Positions 41,490-52,510 of a stretch of DNA of 64,000 nt are shown one piece after another. The DNA is from Achatina immaculata (lineage: Eukaryota > Mollusca > Gastropoda > Stylommatophora > Achatinidae): contig CM019700.1 of NCBI GenBank assembly GCA_009760885.1, positions 4,507,062-4,571,061 of the forward strand. The letters run 5' to 3'. The position numbers were made by a program, and so were the translations under genes. The first letter of the stretch is position 1. Every line of letters starts with the position of its first letter. Under the pieces are notes generated by a model, which had not been told where the DNA came from, made no database searches, and worked only from the letters and a program-made list of their open reading frames with translations.

Positions 41490-42380
41490 ACGTAATATTT
41501 CTCCTAAATTCCGTAAGTCTAAAACCCGCAAGCACACGGAAGAATCTATCTATATCTGTGTATAAAAGCCCCATATTTATCCAAGTTACACAATGGAAAA
41601 AAAAAATCAGCTTTTATTCCAACTCTAGAGAGCGGAAACCACGAAAACCTCAACTATGAAACAATCTTTCCTCGCCCTTAGAATATCTGCCTTGAAAGCG
41701 TAATACTATAACTTTAGAGGACTCTTACATTAATACCTGTGTTATTATGTGGACCTCTACCACCGACATAAAGAGTAAAACAAGCATAAACAGCAAACAA
41801 AAGTATACAGCTAATTAACCGCGTTTAAAAAAAAAAAACATTTCGCGAAACGGCAAATATGTCCCGAGTACAGTATTCTGACTGGAAGTAAACAGCTCTC
41901 TTGGTGTTTACGAGGCGGCGTTTATCAAATCACTTAAATACACCAACAACTCTAGGGCAACTGTCGAGCAAACAAAAACACAGCTGCTGCATACACATAC
42001 AGGTTCATCTCCCGAACGAAACAGCCAAAAGTGCTCTGTGTATGTCATCTGTTAAAATGTGCTAGTAAGCTGATAACAGAAACGATTGGTAGGCCCAAGT
42101 ACCTTTCTCTTTTTTTTTTCTTGAAAAGAGACGCGTGCAAAAAAAAAAAAAAACAGATAATAGAAGCCGCTTTACAAAGATGGAAGTAAAGGAATGGACC
42201 CTATTCACTGTGCTACTCCTGCAATCAGTGTAGGAAGTTCCGCTCGGAATTTTCGTATAAACAAAGGGCATTTTTCTTTTTCTTTCGTACATTTTTCTCT
42301 TTGTATATGTAGTTTGGGTGGGACAGGCGTGCGAAAGTGGACTCTGTTATTACCATTTCTATATCTGCCTTTTGTGTCTT
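41490..42380. other. intergenic, nothing recognised
   Basis: AT-rich sequence with several A- or T-runs (41590, 41830, 42105, 42140). Confidence 0.35.
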
Positions 42381-42387
42381 GGAGGTG

Positions 42388-42465
42388 GCGACACGCTTGG
42401 CTGAGAGGTTAGACCCTAAGTCTACTAATCTAGTGGTACCGGGTTCAAGCTTCAATAGTGGAGTT
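42388..42465 (+). repeat. tRNA-like SINE head
   Basis: GGCTGAGAGGTTAGACCC (A-box-like) and CCGGGTTCAAGCTTC (B-box-like) are spaced as in a leucine- or serine-type tRNA. It is followed by a T-rich run, not a tRNA acceptor arm. A SINE head or tRNA pseudogene is more likely than a tRNA. Confidence 0.4.
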
Positions 42466-42495
42466 TTGTTGTTGTTTTTTTTTCTTTTTTCTGGT

Positions 42496-42830
42496 CATTC
42501 ATTCATTTGCATGTCCCTTGCGGAACTTTGCCTCCCAAACAGCACTCCTGTAGGCCTCTCGGTTGTGAGCAAGATGGCCTGCCGCTGCTGCATCCATTTG
42601 CAGATCGTCAACGATGTCTTGCAGCCATCTTCGATTTGGCCTTCCTCTCTTTCTTTTTCCAATTATGTATCCTTCCAATACGGTCTTCTCTAAATTATCA
42701 TGACGTTTAATGTGTCCAAAATATTTAAGTTTTCTCTCTTTAATCCTCTTTACTAGCCAGCCTTCTTCAATATTAAGCTCTTGTAGTATGGATATATTTA
42801 TTCTTTTTTCTGGTACACATCAAAAAAGGC
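42496..42830 (-). mobile_element. LINE 3' end, (AATG)n tail
   Basis: Reading on the minus strand the element ends in CATTTGCATG...CATTCATTC (tail at 42496). It encodes the block also present at 8.9, 13.0, 49.8 and 62.0 kb: GRPNRRWLQDIVDDLQMDAA in the minus frame. 5'-truncated at about 42830. Confidence 0.75.
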
Positions 42831-42839
42831 CCTGGGTCC

Positions 42840-42965
42840 ACCCAACCTCTAAAAATGGGTACCAAAGAAAACTGGGGAAGTAAATGCAGCCAGGCACGAT
42901 ACTGACCACATCAGACTTTCATGTGCCCAAGGTCATGGAGATACAGGCCTAACACCGTATCCCCA
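42840..42965 (+). repeat. SINE central fragment
   Basis: GAAGTAAATGCAGCCAGGCA, CGATACTGACCACATCA and AGGTCATGGAGATACA align with the centre and 3' half of the SINE at 26780-27020. Confidence 0.5.
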
Positions 42966-43097
42966 GTATGCCTTAATGGCACGGAAACGTGGATTCTTAC
43001 CTTTTACATTAAGCTGTGGAGGTGCGAACTTTGACATTTCTACCGCACAGAATTATGAAGCCAGGAAATCAGTACTCATTTCTTGAGGCTGAGTCGA

Positions 43098-43222
43098 CCC
43101 GAGTGCTGATGGATACATTACTATTATTTATTACTCCTTAATACTAGCGGCGAGTGAGCACTGATGGATACATTACTACTATTTATTACTGCTTAAAACT
43201 AGCGGCGAGTGAGCACTGAATC
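43098..43222. repeat. 63-bp direct repeat, 2 copies
   Basis: GCTGATGGATACATTACTAT...ACTAGCGGCGAGTGAGCA recurs once with a few changes. Confidence 0.9.
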
Positions 43223-43487
43223 ACGGCACCGTCACTCCTCGACTAAAGGGAGAATGTAAATAATGAAAGGGTACACAGAGGTTTATGCTTCACTTGTACA
43301 AAATGATAGAAAGAGTGAGGAAAGTGGGCAGGAGCGACAGCGGCGGAGAGTAAGACAGCCATGAATAAATGAAAGAAATATAACAATCTAATATCTTAGT
43401 AAATGTCTTTATCAAGGGCCTTTGCAAGTGACGAGACTTGTTCATTTTGCGGCCTGGGGTGTGGGGTGTAACTAACAGAGCTAGGTT
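43223..43487. other. intergenic, nothing recognised
   Basis: No repeat or coding signature seen. Confidence 0.3.
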
Positions 43488-43537
43488 TTAATTTTTCGCG
43501 CGCGTGCGTGCGTGCGTGTGTGTGTGTGTTTTAATGC

Positions 43538-43573
43538 GGTCCTGGATAAAGGCATCTGTCGAAATATCGGATT
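43538..43573 (+). ncRNA. hammerhead-ribozyme-like motif, copy 1
   Basis: Stem I GGTCC (43539-43542 and adjacent) pairs GGATT; the core is TGGATAA, stem II AGGC-ATCT-GTC, GAAA, an AT/AT stem III and cleavage C at 43568. Compared with CUGANGA the core has U3 and A8 (a pair again) but G4 for U4, so the fold may be inactive. The block AAAGGCATCTGTCGAAATAT resembles the terminal hammerhead of Penelope-like elements. Confidence 0.35.
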
Positions 43574-43827
43574 GTTGTATGTTCTTTTCACTTATATGTG
43601 ATCATTCTACTTTCTGCCATTCCCGTCCCTGGCCACTTTCCTCACACTTTCTAACCTTCTGAACCACATGCCTCTGTCCACCTTTATGGCCAGAACCAGT
43701 TTTAACACGGTCATCATTTCTTGTATAAATCATGGAAGCACCGTGTTTGCTGAAGCTAGCCTGGCGACAGGGGGGCGCTGCGTTTATCAGGTTTTCCTGA
43801 ACTCACTATCAGTGTTACCAGATCCCG

Positions 43828-44193
43828 TCACCTTTCACGGGTGAATTTTTTGTTTAAATGTTCCACCACTCCGCACTGTCTGAGAAGCCTTGTCAGGTGT
43901 AATTTCTGTAATCTCAGCCTGACTTCTAGAGTCGCTGAGCCTGAGCAGATGCTGGCGCTCGTTGCTCCCACGCTAGCACGACGATGAGACAAAGCTGGAG
44001 AAAGCCACATTCAGCGTACACGACAAGTGATGGGAGATATCTGATCAAATATTCGCCTGAACACAGTGGCATGTGTATGGCACGTGGGTTACCGGTGATC
44101 TCTGCCGGATCTTCGAATGTTTACGACTTAACAGCCTCAATATCCGGGCTACGTTTCTGCACTGACAGTGGTTCGTACTTTATTATTAGTTAA
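43828..44193. other. overlapping unrecognised ORFs in the duplicated unit
   Basis: A minus frame (43828-44010, SHRRASVGATSASICSG) and a plus frame (43984-44193, SDGRYLIKYSPEHSG) have counterparts at 45514-45717 and 45691-45900. The length difference between the two minus frames is a 9-bp in-frame indel (TKV). That could mean coding constraint or chance. No family recognised. Confidence 0.15.
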
Positions 44194-44839
44194 CATTATG
44201 TCATTTATTTTTCTAATAATGTCCGGGTCAGTATCCTTTTCTTGAGCGCAGTTCTTGTCTAACAGGTTCAAACTCAACATACAAGTTAGTCTTACATTCT
44301 GGCTTGTATCTTTTCTCTTCTATACTCAGTTAACACATTTCAAACTCAGCACACAAGGTAGTCTTACATTCTGACTTGTATCTTTTCTCTTCTATACTCA
44401 GTTAACACATTTCAAACTCAGCACACAAGGTAGTCTTACATTCTGACTTGTATCTTTTCTCTTCTATACTCAGTTCTATAATACTGACGTGAGTCTTGTG
44501 GAGTATTGCTATGTTCTATAATACTGACGTGAGTCTTGTGGAGTATTGCTATGTTCTATAATACTGACGTGAGTCTTGTGGAGATTTGCTATGTTCTACA
44601 ATACTGATGTGAGTCTTGTGGAGTATTGCTATGTTCTATAATACTGACGTGAGTCTAAGTGAGTGCTATGTGACAGCCGTGCAGAGCTTAGCGATTATTA
44701 TTAGCTTAAAACATGGCGTGGTGATTTATATGTTCTTTTGCTCTTCTATATTAGAGACAGAGGCATACGACTCTATGGTTACAATGGCCGTGACCTGTTC
44801 GCACAGGAAAGGATAATGTGATCTAGCACTACACCAGGC

Positions 44840-44992
44840 CACTTTTACTTCCTCACCTCCGGAAGAAGCCAGTTATCCATTTCTACAGCTGGGGTAACTG
44901 GGGGTGCCTCAGGCCAGATTCGAACCACCGACCTTCGCAGCTAGAGGCGAATGCACTACCCACTTAACTACTCTGACGAAGGCTTCACAATA
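44840..44992 (-). repeat. tRNA-derived SINE, 5' half, copy 1
   Basis: On the minus strand AGTTAAGTGGGTAGTGCATT (A box), GGTGGTTCGAATCTGGCC (B box), then CAGCTGTAGAAATGGATAAC and GGAAGTAAAAG, as in the SINE at 26.8 kb. Confidence 0.7.
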
Positions 44993-45193
44993 AATCTTCT
45001 CAGTTTTTTTTTTCCACCACTAACAACAGGGTCACAGTGTTTTTAACAGCCCACACTCAGGTAGGCCCACGACAGAGGGAAACAGGATGTAATCTTAAGC
45101 AGCTTTTAGCTTCGTTGGCCCTAAGTAACCGTGCCATCTCTCTAAGCGAGACATCTACAGGGAGTTTTATTTTTCGCGTGCGTGCGTGCGTCC

Positions 45194-45232
<39 letters not shown>

Positions 45233-45237
45233 AATGC

Positions 45238-45273
45238 GGTCCTGGATAAAGGCATCTGTCGAAATATCGGATT
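45238..45273 (+). ncRNA. hammerhead-ribozyme-like motif, copy 2
   Basis: Same sequence as copy 1, 1700 bp away, in the second unit of the tandem duplication. Confidence 0.35.
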
Positions 45274-46544
45274 GTTGTATGTTCTTTTCACTTATATGTG
45301 ATCATTCTACTTTCTGCCATTCCCGTCCCTGGCCACTTTCCTCACACTTTGTATCCTTCTGAACCACATGCCTCTGTCCACCTTTATGGCCAGAACCAGT
45401 TTTAACACGGTCATCATTTCTTGTATAAATCATGGAAGCGCCGTGTTTGCTGAAGCTAGCCTGGCGACAGGGGGCGCTGCGTTTATCAGGTTTTCCTGAA
45501 CTCACTATCAGTGTTACCAGATCCCGTCACCTTTCACGGGTGAATTTTTTTTTAAATGTTCCACCACTCCGCACTGTTTGAGAAGCCTTGTCACGTGCAA
45601 TTTCTGTAATCTCAGCCTGACTTCTAGAGTCGCTGATACTTTCGTGCCTGAGCAGATGCTGGCGCTCGTTGCTCCCACACTAGCACGACGATGAGACAAA
45701 GCTGGAGAAACCCACATTCAGCGTATACGACAAGTGATGGCAGATATCTGATCAAATATTCGCCTGAACACAGTGGCATGTATATGGCACGTGGGTTACT
45801 GGTGATCTCTGCCGGATCTTCGAATGTTTACGACTTAACAGCCTCAATATCCGGGCTACGTTTCTGCACTGACAGTGGTTCGTACTTTATTATTAGTTAA
45901 CATTATGTCATTTATTTTTCTAATAATGTCCGGGTCAGTATCCTTTTCTTGAGCGCAGTTCTTGTCTAACAGGTTCAAACTCAACATACAAGTTAGTCTT
46001 ACATTCTGGCTTTTATCTTTTCTCTTCTATACTCAGTTAAAACATTTCAAACTCAACATACAAGTTAGTCTTACATTCTGACTTGTATCTTTTCTCTTCT
46101 ATACTCAGTTAACACATTTCAAACTCAGCACACAAGGTAGTCTTACATTCTGACTTGTATCTTTTCTCTTCTATACTCAGTTCTACAATACTGATGTGAG
46201 TCTTGTGGAGTATTGCTATGTTCTATAATACTGACGTCAGTCTTGTAGAGTATTGCTATGTTCTATAATACTGACGTCAATCTTGTGGAGATTTGCTATG
46301 TTCTACAATACTGATGTAAGTCTTGTGGAGTATTGCTATGTTCTATAATACTGACGTGAGTCTAAGTGAGTGCTATGTGACAGCCGTGCAGAGCTTAGCG
46401 ATTACTATTAGCTTAAAACATGGCGTGGTGATTTATCTGTTCTTTTGCTCTTCTATATTAGAGATAGAGGCATACGACTCTATGGTTACAATGGCCGTGA
46501 CCTGTTCGCACAGGAAAGGATAATGTGATCTAGCACTACACCAG

Positions 46545-46695
46545 GCCACTTTTACTTCCTCACCTCCGGAAGAAGCCAGTTATCCATTTCTACAGCTGGG
46601 GTAACTGGGGGTGCCTCAGGCCAGATTCGAACCACCGACCTTCGCAGCTAGAGGCGAATGCACTACCCACTTAACTACTCTGACGAAGGCTTCAC
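46545..46695 (-). repeat. tRNA-derived SINE, 5' half, copy 2
   Basis: It is the duplicated copy of the 44.84-kb SINE in the second unit; both boxes are unchanged. Confidence 0.7.
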
Positions 46696-46943
46696 AATAA
46701 ATCTTCTCAGTTTTTTTTTTCCACCACTAACAACAGGGTCACAGTGTTTTTAACAGCCCACACTCAGGTAGGCCCACGACAGAGGGAAACAGGATGTAAT
46801 CTTAAGCAGCTTTTAGCTTCGTTGGCCCTAAGTAACCGTGCCATCTCTCTAAGCGAGACATCTACAGGGAGTTTTATTTTTAGGTGAAAACTTTAATTTA
46901 CTTCTCCGTAATCTGAGCTGTTGTCACAGGGGCACGACTTTAA

Positions 46944-48462
46944 AAGAAAAGGTTGGGGGTGGAGAGGAGGGGAGGAGGAGAGACTAGAAGAAAGAAGACT
47001 GTCAACAATGGCCACCTCTAGATTAATATTCCAGATAGAAACTGCTGCCGTGTCATGTCTTAAGCTCAAGATCTTCTACCTTCTTATGTCTTATGATACA
47101 CACTACAGGAAAGAGCAACATGCCAAATCTGTGATTGTATACATAAAACAAGAACGGAGCTAGAAGTGGAGCGGGTACTTGTTGAGATATATAACAGTTC
47201 TAAACTAGGACAAACGGCAAACATTTATAGATTAACAGTGGAAGTCTACAGGTGTAAAAACTAACCTGCGAGCTATGACAAGAGACAGATCCACCGGGAC
47301 GGGACGGGGATGTTGCTAAAAGAGGAAGTGAAATGGTTTGATCGTGACAGAAAAGCTTACTAGGCTGTTAAACGTTTTCCAGTAAAGAAGTCCACGGGTA
47401 TAGCGTATCTGGTGTAGTTAGTTCACACGTGATCGCGCTATGCACAACGGGCCTATAATCCCCTGGCTTACTTGCTAGTATTACACACAGTATCTTCGCT
47501 TTGGTCTTCCTTTCTTTCTTTTTCCCACTATGTACCCTTCCAAGGCGATTTTCTCTAGATTATCATAACGTTTAATGTGTCCAAAATATTTAAGTTTTCT
47601 CTTTTTAATCCTCGTTACTAGCCAGCCTTTTTCAATATTAAGCTCTTGTAAAAAAAAAAAAGGTAAAGGTAATCTTCTCATGCCTTTAGAGGCACATGGG
47701 GATATGGTGTTAGTGCAGAAATTTTCCATGACCTGTAGTATGCATATATTTGTTTTTTGTGTCCATGATATTTGAAGAAATCTTCTGTAGCATTTACATT
47801 CAAAGCCATTTATGTGTTTCCCAGCTGTTTTGTTAAGTGTCAAGGTCTCACAGACATATGTTACGATGGGAAAGATGCATGCCTTTAAAAATTTTATTTT
47901 TGTAGTTCTTGTATGTTCCTCTCCACAGATTCTTTAGTTGTTTTACTTTCTGAAGAGCGACAGATGTCCTCCTTTTAATTTCCCTCATTGTATATTCATT
48001 ATTAGTCAGCAGTGATCCAAGATATTCAAAACTCTCCACTTCTTCTAGTTTTTCCTCATTGATACATATTTCAGCTGCCTTGTTTGTTTTGTCAGGTGTC
48101 ATCAATTTAGTTTTCTTCGTATTAAGATAGAGGTTTTGCTCTTCGCTGTTCTTACGGATTGACGTAATTAGTTTTTCCATTTCTTTTTTGTGCTGTGGAC
48201 AGTAATACTGTGTCATCAGCATATCTAATCTCTGTATCGCTCACATTCATTATATTCCCCATGATGGAACAGCATCGAGTATTTTAATGATGGGAGCACC
48301 AAGAAAGCTAGGGAAGACTATGCCTAAATACTCTTGTCGATCCACTTCCATAATCTTGTACGCAGCAGCGATCTGTGATATTTACCACCCGCCAAAAGTG
48401 ATATGTTCACGGTCTAAGCTCTAAAGTTCCACGCCAGAGCTAAAAACAACTTCCAATTTATC
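46944..48462. repeat. tandem duplication, unit 1 (1.5 kb, internally shorter)
   Basis: The stretch from AAAAGGTTGGGGGTGGAGAG at 46944 to AACTTCCAATTTATCCAG at 48462 is repeated from 48463 with near identity. It lacks about 950 bp that unit 2 has between CTAGTATTACACA and TCTTCGCTTTGG. Confidence 0.9.
47490..48245 (-). mobile_element. LINE reverse-transcriptase C-terminal fragment, copy 1, with a SINE piece inside
   Basis: The minus strand encodes KLITSIRKNSEEQNLYLNTK, EVESFEYLGSLLTNNEYTMR, TAGKHINGFECKCYRRFLQI and a tail KKRKLKYFGHIKRYDNLEKI. Between the last two blocks an A-run followed by a SINE 3' end (AAAGGTAATCTTCTCATGCC, 47655-47745) has been inserted. The FADD box is just lost at the 5' edge. 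Confidence 0.8.
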
Positions 48463-49239
48463 CAGAAAAGGTTGGGGGTGGAGAGGAGGGGAGGAGGAGA
48501 GACTAGAAGAAAGAAGACTGTCAACAATGGCCACCTCTAGATTAATATTCCAGATAGAAACTGCTGCCGTGTCATGTCTTAAGCTCAAGATCTTCTACCT
48601 TCTTATGTCTTATGATACACACTACAGGAAAGAGCAATATGCCAAATCTGTGATTGTATACATAAAACAAGAACGGAGCTAGAAGTGGAGCGGGTACTTG
48701 TTGAGATATATAACAGCTCTAAACTAGGACAAACGGCAAACATTTATAGATTAACAGGGGAAGTCTACAGGTGTAAAAACTAACCTGCGAGCTATGACAA
48801 GAGACAGATCCACCGGGACGGGACGGGGATGTTGCTAAAAGAGGAAGTGAAATGGTTTGATCGTGACAGAAAAGCTTACTAGACTGTTAAACTTTTCCAG
48901 TAAAGAAGTTCACGGGTACAGCGTATCTGGTGTAGTTAGTTCACACGTGATCGCGCTATGCACAACGGGCCTATAATCCCCTAGCTTACTTGCTAGTATT
49001 ACACATAGTTAGTCTTGGCGTTTTCTCTAAAAATATCTTTAAATCCTGACAAAGTATCACCTGAATTATCTAGAAACATAGAGGATAGAACAAAAATATC
49101 TCTAAACTCTTACCAAGTATCACCTGAAGTATCTGGAAACACCGAGGATAGCACAAAGATGGAGAAGCATGGGCGCCAACGCCTACCGGCACGGGCACAC
49201 AATAAATAAATGAAATCTTAGTTTCCTATGACAAATTCC

Positions 49240-49800
49240 AAACACACTAAAAGACACCGAGCAAAATACGGGCTCTTCTAGGTTACAGAGCACACCTGAA
49301 GCTCTTCTAAGTTACAGAACACATCTGAAGCTCTTCTAAGTTACAGAACACACCTGAAGCTCTTCTAAGTTGCAGAACATACATGAAGCTCGTCTAAGTT
49401 ACAGAACACACCTGAAGCTCTTCTAAGTTATAGAACACACCTGAAGCTCTTCTAAGTTACAGAACACACCTGAAGCTCTTCTAATCTACAGAACACACCT
49501 GAAGCTCTTTTAAGTTACAGAACACACCTGAAGCTCTTCTAAGTTGCAGAACATACATGAAGCTCGTCTAAGTTACAGAACACACCTGAAGCTCTTCTAA
49601 GTTATAGAACACACCTGAAGCTCTTCTAAGTTACAGAACACACCTGAAGCTCTTTTAAGTTACAGAACACACCTGAAGCTCTTCTCTGTTACAGAAAACA
49701 TCTGAATCTCTTCTAAGTTATTTTTCTAAGTTATAGAACACACCTAAAGCTCTTCTAAATTATCTCTTCTAAGTTACAGAACACACCTGAAGCTCTTCTG
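49240..49800. repeat. minisatellite, 30-bp unit, about 19 copies
   Basis: The unit is built from ACACCTGAAGCTCTTCTAAG and TTACAGAAC. A two-unit higher-order pattern (GTTGCAGAACATACATGAAG) recurs at about 49370 and 49545. Confidence 0.95.
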
Positions 49801-49807
49801 TATCGCT

Positions 49808-49965
49808 CCTTCATTCATTCAATCAATCATTCATTCATTTGCATGCCCCTTGTGGAACTTTGCCTCCCTAACAGCACTCCTATAGGCCTCTCGGTTGTGA
49901 GCAAGATGGCTTGCTGCTGATGCATCCATTTGCAGATCATCAACGATGTCTTGCAGTCATCTTCG
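49808..49965 (-). mobile_element. LINE 3' end, (AATG)n tail
   Basis: Minus-strand tail CATTCATTCAATCAATC at 49810, then the conserved block GCAAGATGGCTTGCTGCTGA and its encoded DDLQMDA end. It continues into the 49.93-kb RT fragment, giving one element of about 0.9 kb. Confidence 0.75.
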
Positions 49966-50705
49966 CTTTGGTCTTCCTTTCTTTCGTTTTCCCACTATGT
50001 ACTCTTCCAATGCGATTTTCTCTAGATTATCATAACGTTTAATGTGTCCAAAATATTTAAGTTTTCTCTCTTTAATCCTCTTTACTAGCCAGCCTTTTTC
50101 AATATTAAGCTCTTGTTAAAAAAAAAAAAAGGTAAAGGTAATCCTCTCATGCCTTTAGAGGCACATGGGGATATGGTGTTAGTGCAGAAATTTTCCATGA
50201 CCTGTAGTATGCATATATTTGTTTTTTGTGTCCATGATATTTGAAGAAATCTTCTGTAACATTTACATTCAAAGGCATTTATGTGTTTCTCAGCTGTTTT
50301 GTTAAGTGTCTAGGTCTCACAGACATATGTTACGATGGGAAAGATGCATGTCCTTAAAAATCTTATTTTTTTAGTTCTTGTATGTTCCTCTCCACAGATT
50401 CTTTAGTTGTTTTACTTTCTGAAGAGCGATAGATGTCCTCCTTTTAATTTCCTCATTGTATATCCATTATTAGTCAGCAGTGATCCAAGATATTCAAAAC
50501 TCTCCACTTCTTCTAGTTTTTCCTCATTGATACATATTTCAGCTGCTTTGTTTGTTTTGTCAGGTGTCATCAATTTAGTTTTCTTCGTATTAAGATAGAG
50601 GCTTTGCTCTTTGCTGTTCTTACAGACTGACATAATTGGTTTTTCCATTTCTTTTTATGTTGTGGACAGTAATACTGTGTCATCAGCATATCTAATCTCT
50701 ATATC
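49930..50705 (-). mobile_element. LINE reverse-transcriptase C-terminal fragment, copy 2
   Basis: It is a near-identical partner of the 47.5-48.2 kb copy with the same SINE insertion (50128-50215), so it was duplicated after both insertions. The frame is broken by additional indels. Confidence 0.8.
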
Positions 50706-50939
50706 GCTCACATTCATTATATTCCCCATGATGGAACAGCATCGAGTATTTTAATGATGGGAGCACCAAGAAAGCTAGGGAAGACTATGCCTAAATACTC
50801 TTGTCGGTCCATTTCCATAATCTTGTACGCAGCAGCGATCTGTGATATTTACCACCCGCCAAAAGTGATATGTTCACGGTCTAAGCTCTAAAGTTCCACG
50901 CCAGAGCTAAAAACAACTTCCAATTTATCCAGAAGACAC

Positions 50940-51135
50940 CAATTACATTTGTCTTCTATGGCGTTTCCGTTGGGTTGCTCTCCTTATTCTTTGGCTGTCT
51001 CCAGGTAGTAAGCTGGGGTACCTCTTAGTGTGAAACCGATCCCCTCGACTTTTCCGGCTTGGGAGACCCTGCCAGTAGCTACGCCACTGCCAACATAGCT
51101 CTTGGGAGTGCACGAACAAGATGATGATGATGTTC
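50940..51135 (+). mobile_element. possible LINE 3' end with (GAT)n
   Basis: The sequence ends CACGAACAAGATGATGATGA, a tail of the kind seen on other LINE copies here. No coding block is certain. Confidence 0.3.
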
Positions 51136-51139
51136 ACTA

Positions 51140-51900
51140 GGGTGAAATTTGAGCTAAGACAAGAACAAATGAAGCCCTAGTAGCAGAATCCCTTATTCCT
51201 GTACGACGACAGCGTCTCATGTTTACAGCGAGGTAACTGCTGATTAGCATAATGGCCAAAGCATGGTCGCTTCAAGTGGATGTGGAGTTTGTGTAAGCAG
51301 TCATCATGATAAGTGTTCAGTGTTAAAAGATTTGCTCGTCAAGATTAAGATTTATGATGCACAAAATTCATCACTGTGGTATTCTTCATTACTATGCAGT
51401 CATACCGTTTGGTTAGTTTACTGCTGTTGGTGGAGTTAGAGATGAATGAGAAGTTAACTTATTTTTTTTTCCTAGCAGCAAAGTCATTTAGGAGAGCTTA
51501 TACAGACACCAACTGAGAGGGCAAGAACCTGGGGCAATGGAACGTCTGGAGAGGTGTGGTAAATGACAGTGTCCCAGGCACAGCTGTGCTTCACTGGGCA
51601 CTAAGCTCATTACATAAAGGATAGCGATTTAAGTCATAAGCACCAGAGAATCTCCGTGTACGATGATAAAAAAAAGGAGTAAGATGAAGAGAAGAACTGA
51701 AAAGTTGTTAGAATAACACTTAGTAAATGTTAATTTTAAAAAATGGCACCAGGTTATATTTTACACAATCAAGCCGAATCTGTACTAAGTCCAAGTACCT
51801 ATGATCTACATTTAAGTCCACGCTTTCTAAATATTTGGCAAACTACAAGAAAGAAAAAAATGGAATAAAAGACGAATAAAACTAAATGCCGTTGATTCTA
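51140..51900. other. intergenic, nothing recognised
   Basis: Unique AT-rich sequence; no repeats or element ends found. Confidence 0.35.
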
Positions 51901-51903
51901 ATC

Positions 51904-52510
51904 TACGAGGGATTCGGAAAGTAGTGCACGACATCGTTTTTTTTTTCAGCTAATAATGAAGACAGAAGGATGAAATTTTGCACACCTTAAATATGGTATG
52001 TGCTGATTGTGTGAACCAAACTGCACCGCAACCGGCCAAAGAATATGTCTGGCCTAAGCGTTGAAATGGAGCGTGTTAGCAACTTGCGGTACAAGCAGCG
52101 AAATGTGATAGAATTTCTCGTCGCAGAGAATGAAACCATTGTGAACATTCACAAGCGTCTATATTATGTGTATGGAAGTTTTACAGTCGACAGGAGTACA
52201 GCCAGTCGCTTGGTTCAGAGAATCAAAGAATCAATAAGTGAAGTTAAGAAGTTGTATGATCGGCCGCGCTGAGGACGTCCTGTCACAGCCACCAAGACAG
52301 AAATGTTGAAATGCGCTGAGGGCATTAATCTTACTGATATAAAAAAAAAAACACTCAACAACTGGCCATAAAGCTGTCAGTAAGCAATGGTACTGCAAAT
52401 ACAGTTATAAAAGCTCTCGGATTTTCTAAGGTTTGCACAAAATGGGTTCCTTGAAGTCTCACAAATGACCATAGACTGCAAAAGAAAGTAATTTCTTCTG
52501 AATTGTTGGA
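51904..52510 (+). pseudogene. mariner N-terminal half, + strand
   Basis: CTACGAGGGATTCGGAAAGT at 51904 fits a mariner terminal repeat. The frame from 52066 encodes MERVSNLRYKQRNVIEFLVA, the first HTH helices, and a GRPVTATK block after a TGA at 52270, then degenerate KWVP.SLTNDHRLQKK. It stops at about 52510, at a junction with an inverted mariner fragment. It lacks all catalytic aspartates. Confidence 0.75.

Larger units (their letters stand above)
43488..45170. repeat. tandem duplication, unit 1 (about 1.7 kb)
   Basis: Unit 1 begins at a (CG)n/(GT)n tract and is repeated next to it. The two units are colinear but diverged more than the other duplications here, with several substitutions and indels (for instance 9 bp at about 43935 versus 45637). 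The unit holds a hammerhead-like motif at its left end, an internal set of 64-bp repeats (44265-44470), a set of 44-bp repeats (44473-44655) and a SINE. Confidence 0.92.
45171..46875. repeat. tandem duplication, unit 2 (about 1.7 kb)
   Basis: Unit 2 starts in a longer (GT)n tract (45190-45230) and ends GAGTTTTATTTTTAGG at about 46875. TTTTATTTTT-like sequence is present at all three boundaries, so a short homology at the junction is likely. Confidence 0.92.
48463..50937. repeat. tandem duplication, unit 2 (2.5 kb)
   Basis: 48463-49010 matches 46944-47485, and 49960-50937 matches 47490-48462. The middle (about 49011-49960) contains the 30-bp minisatellite and a LINE 3' tail and is absent from unit 1. 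Confidence 0.9.

Noticed and set aside
42388..42465. Functional tRNA gene
   Set aside because: A- and B-box-like blocks are present but the acceptor stem does not close; more likely a SINE head.
49240..49800. CRISPR-like 30-bp repeats
   Set aside because: No spacers; ordinary minisatellite.
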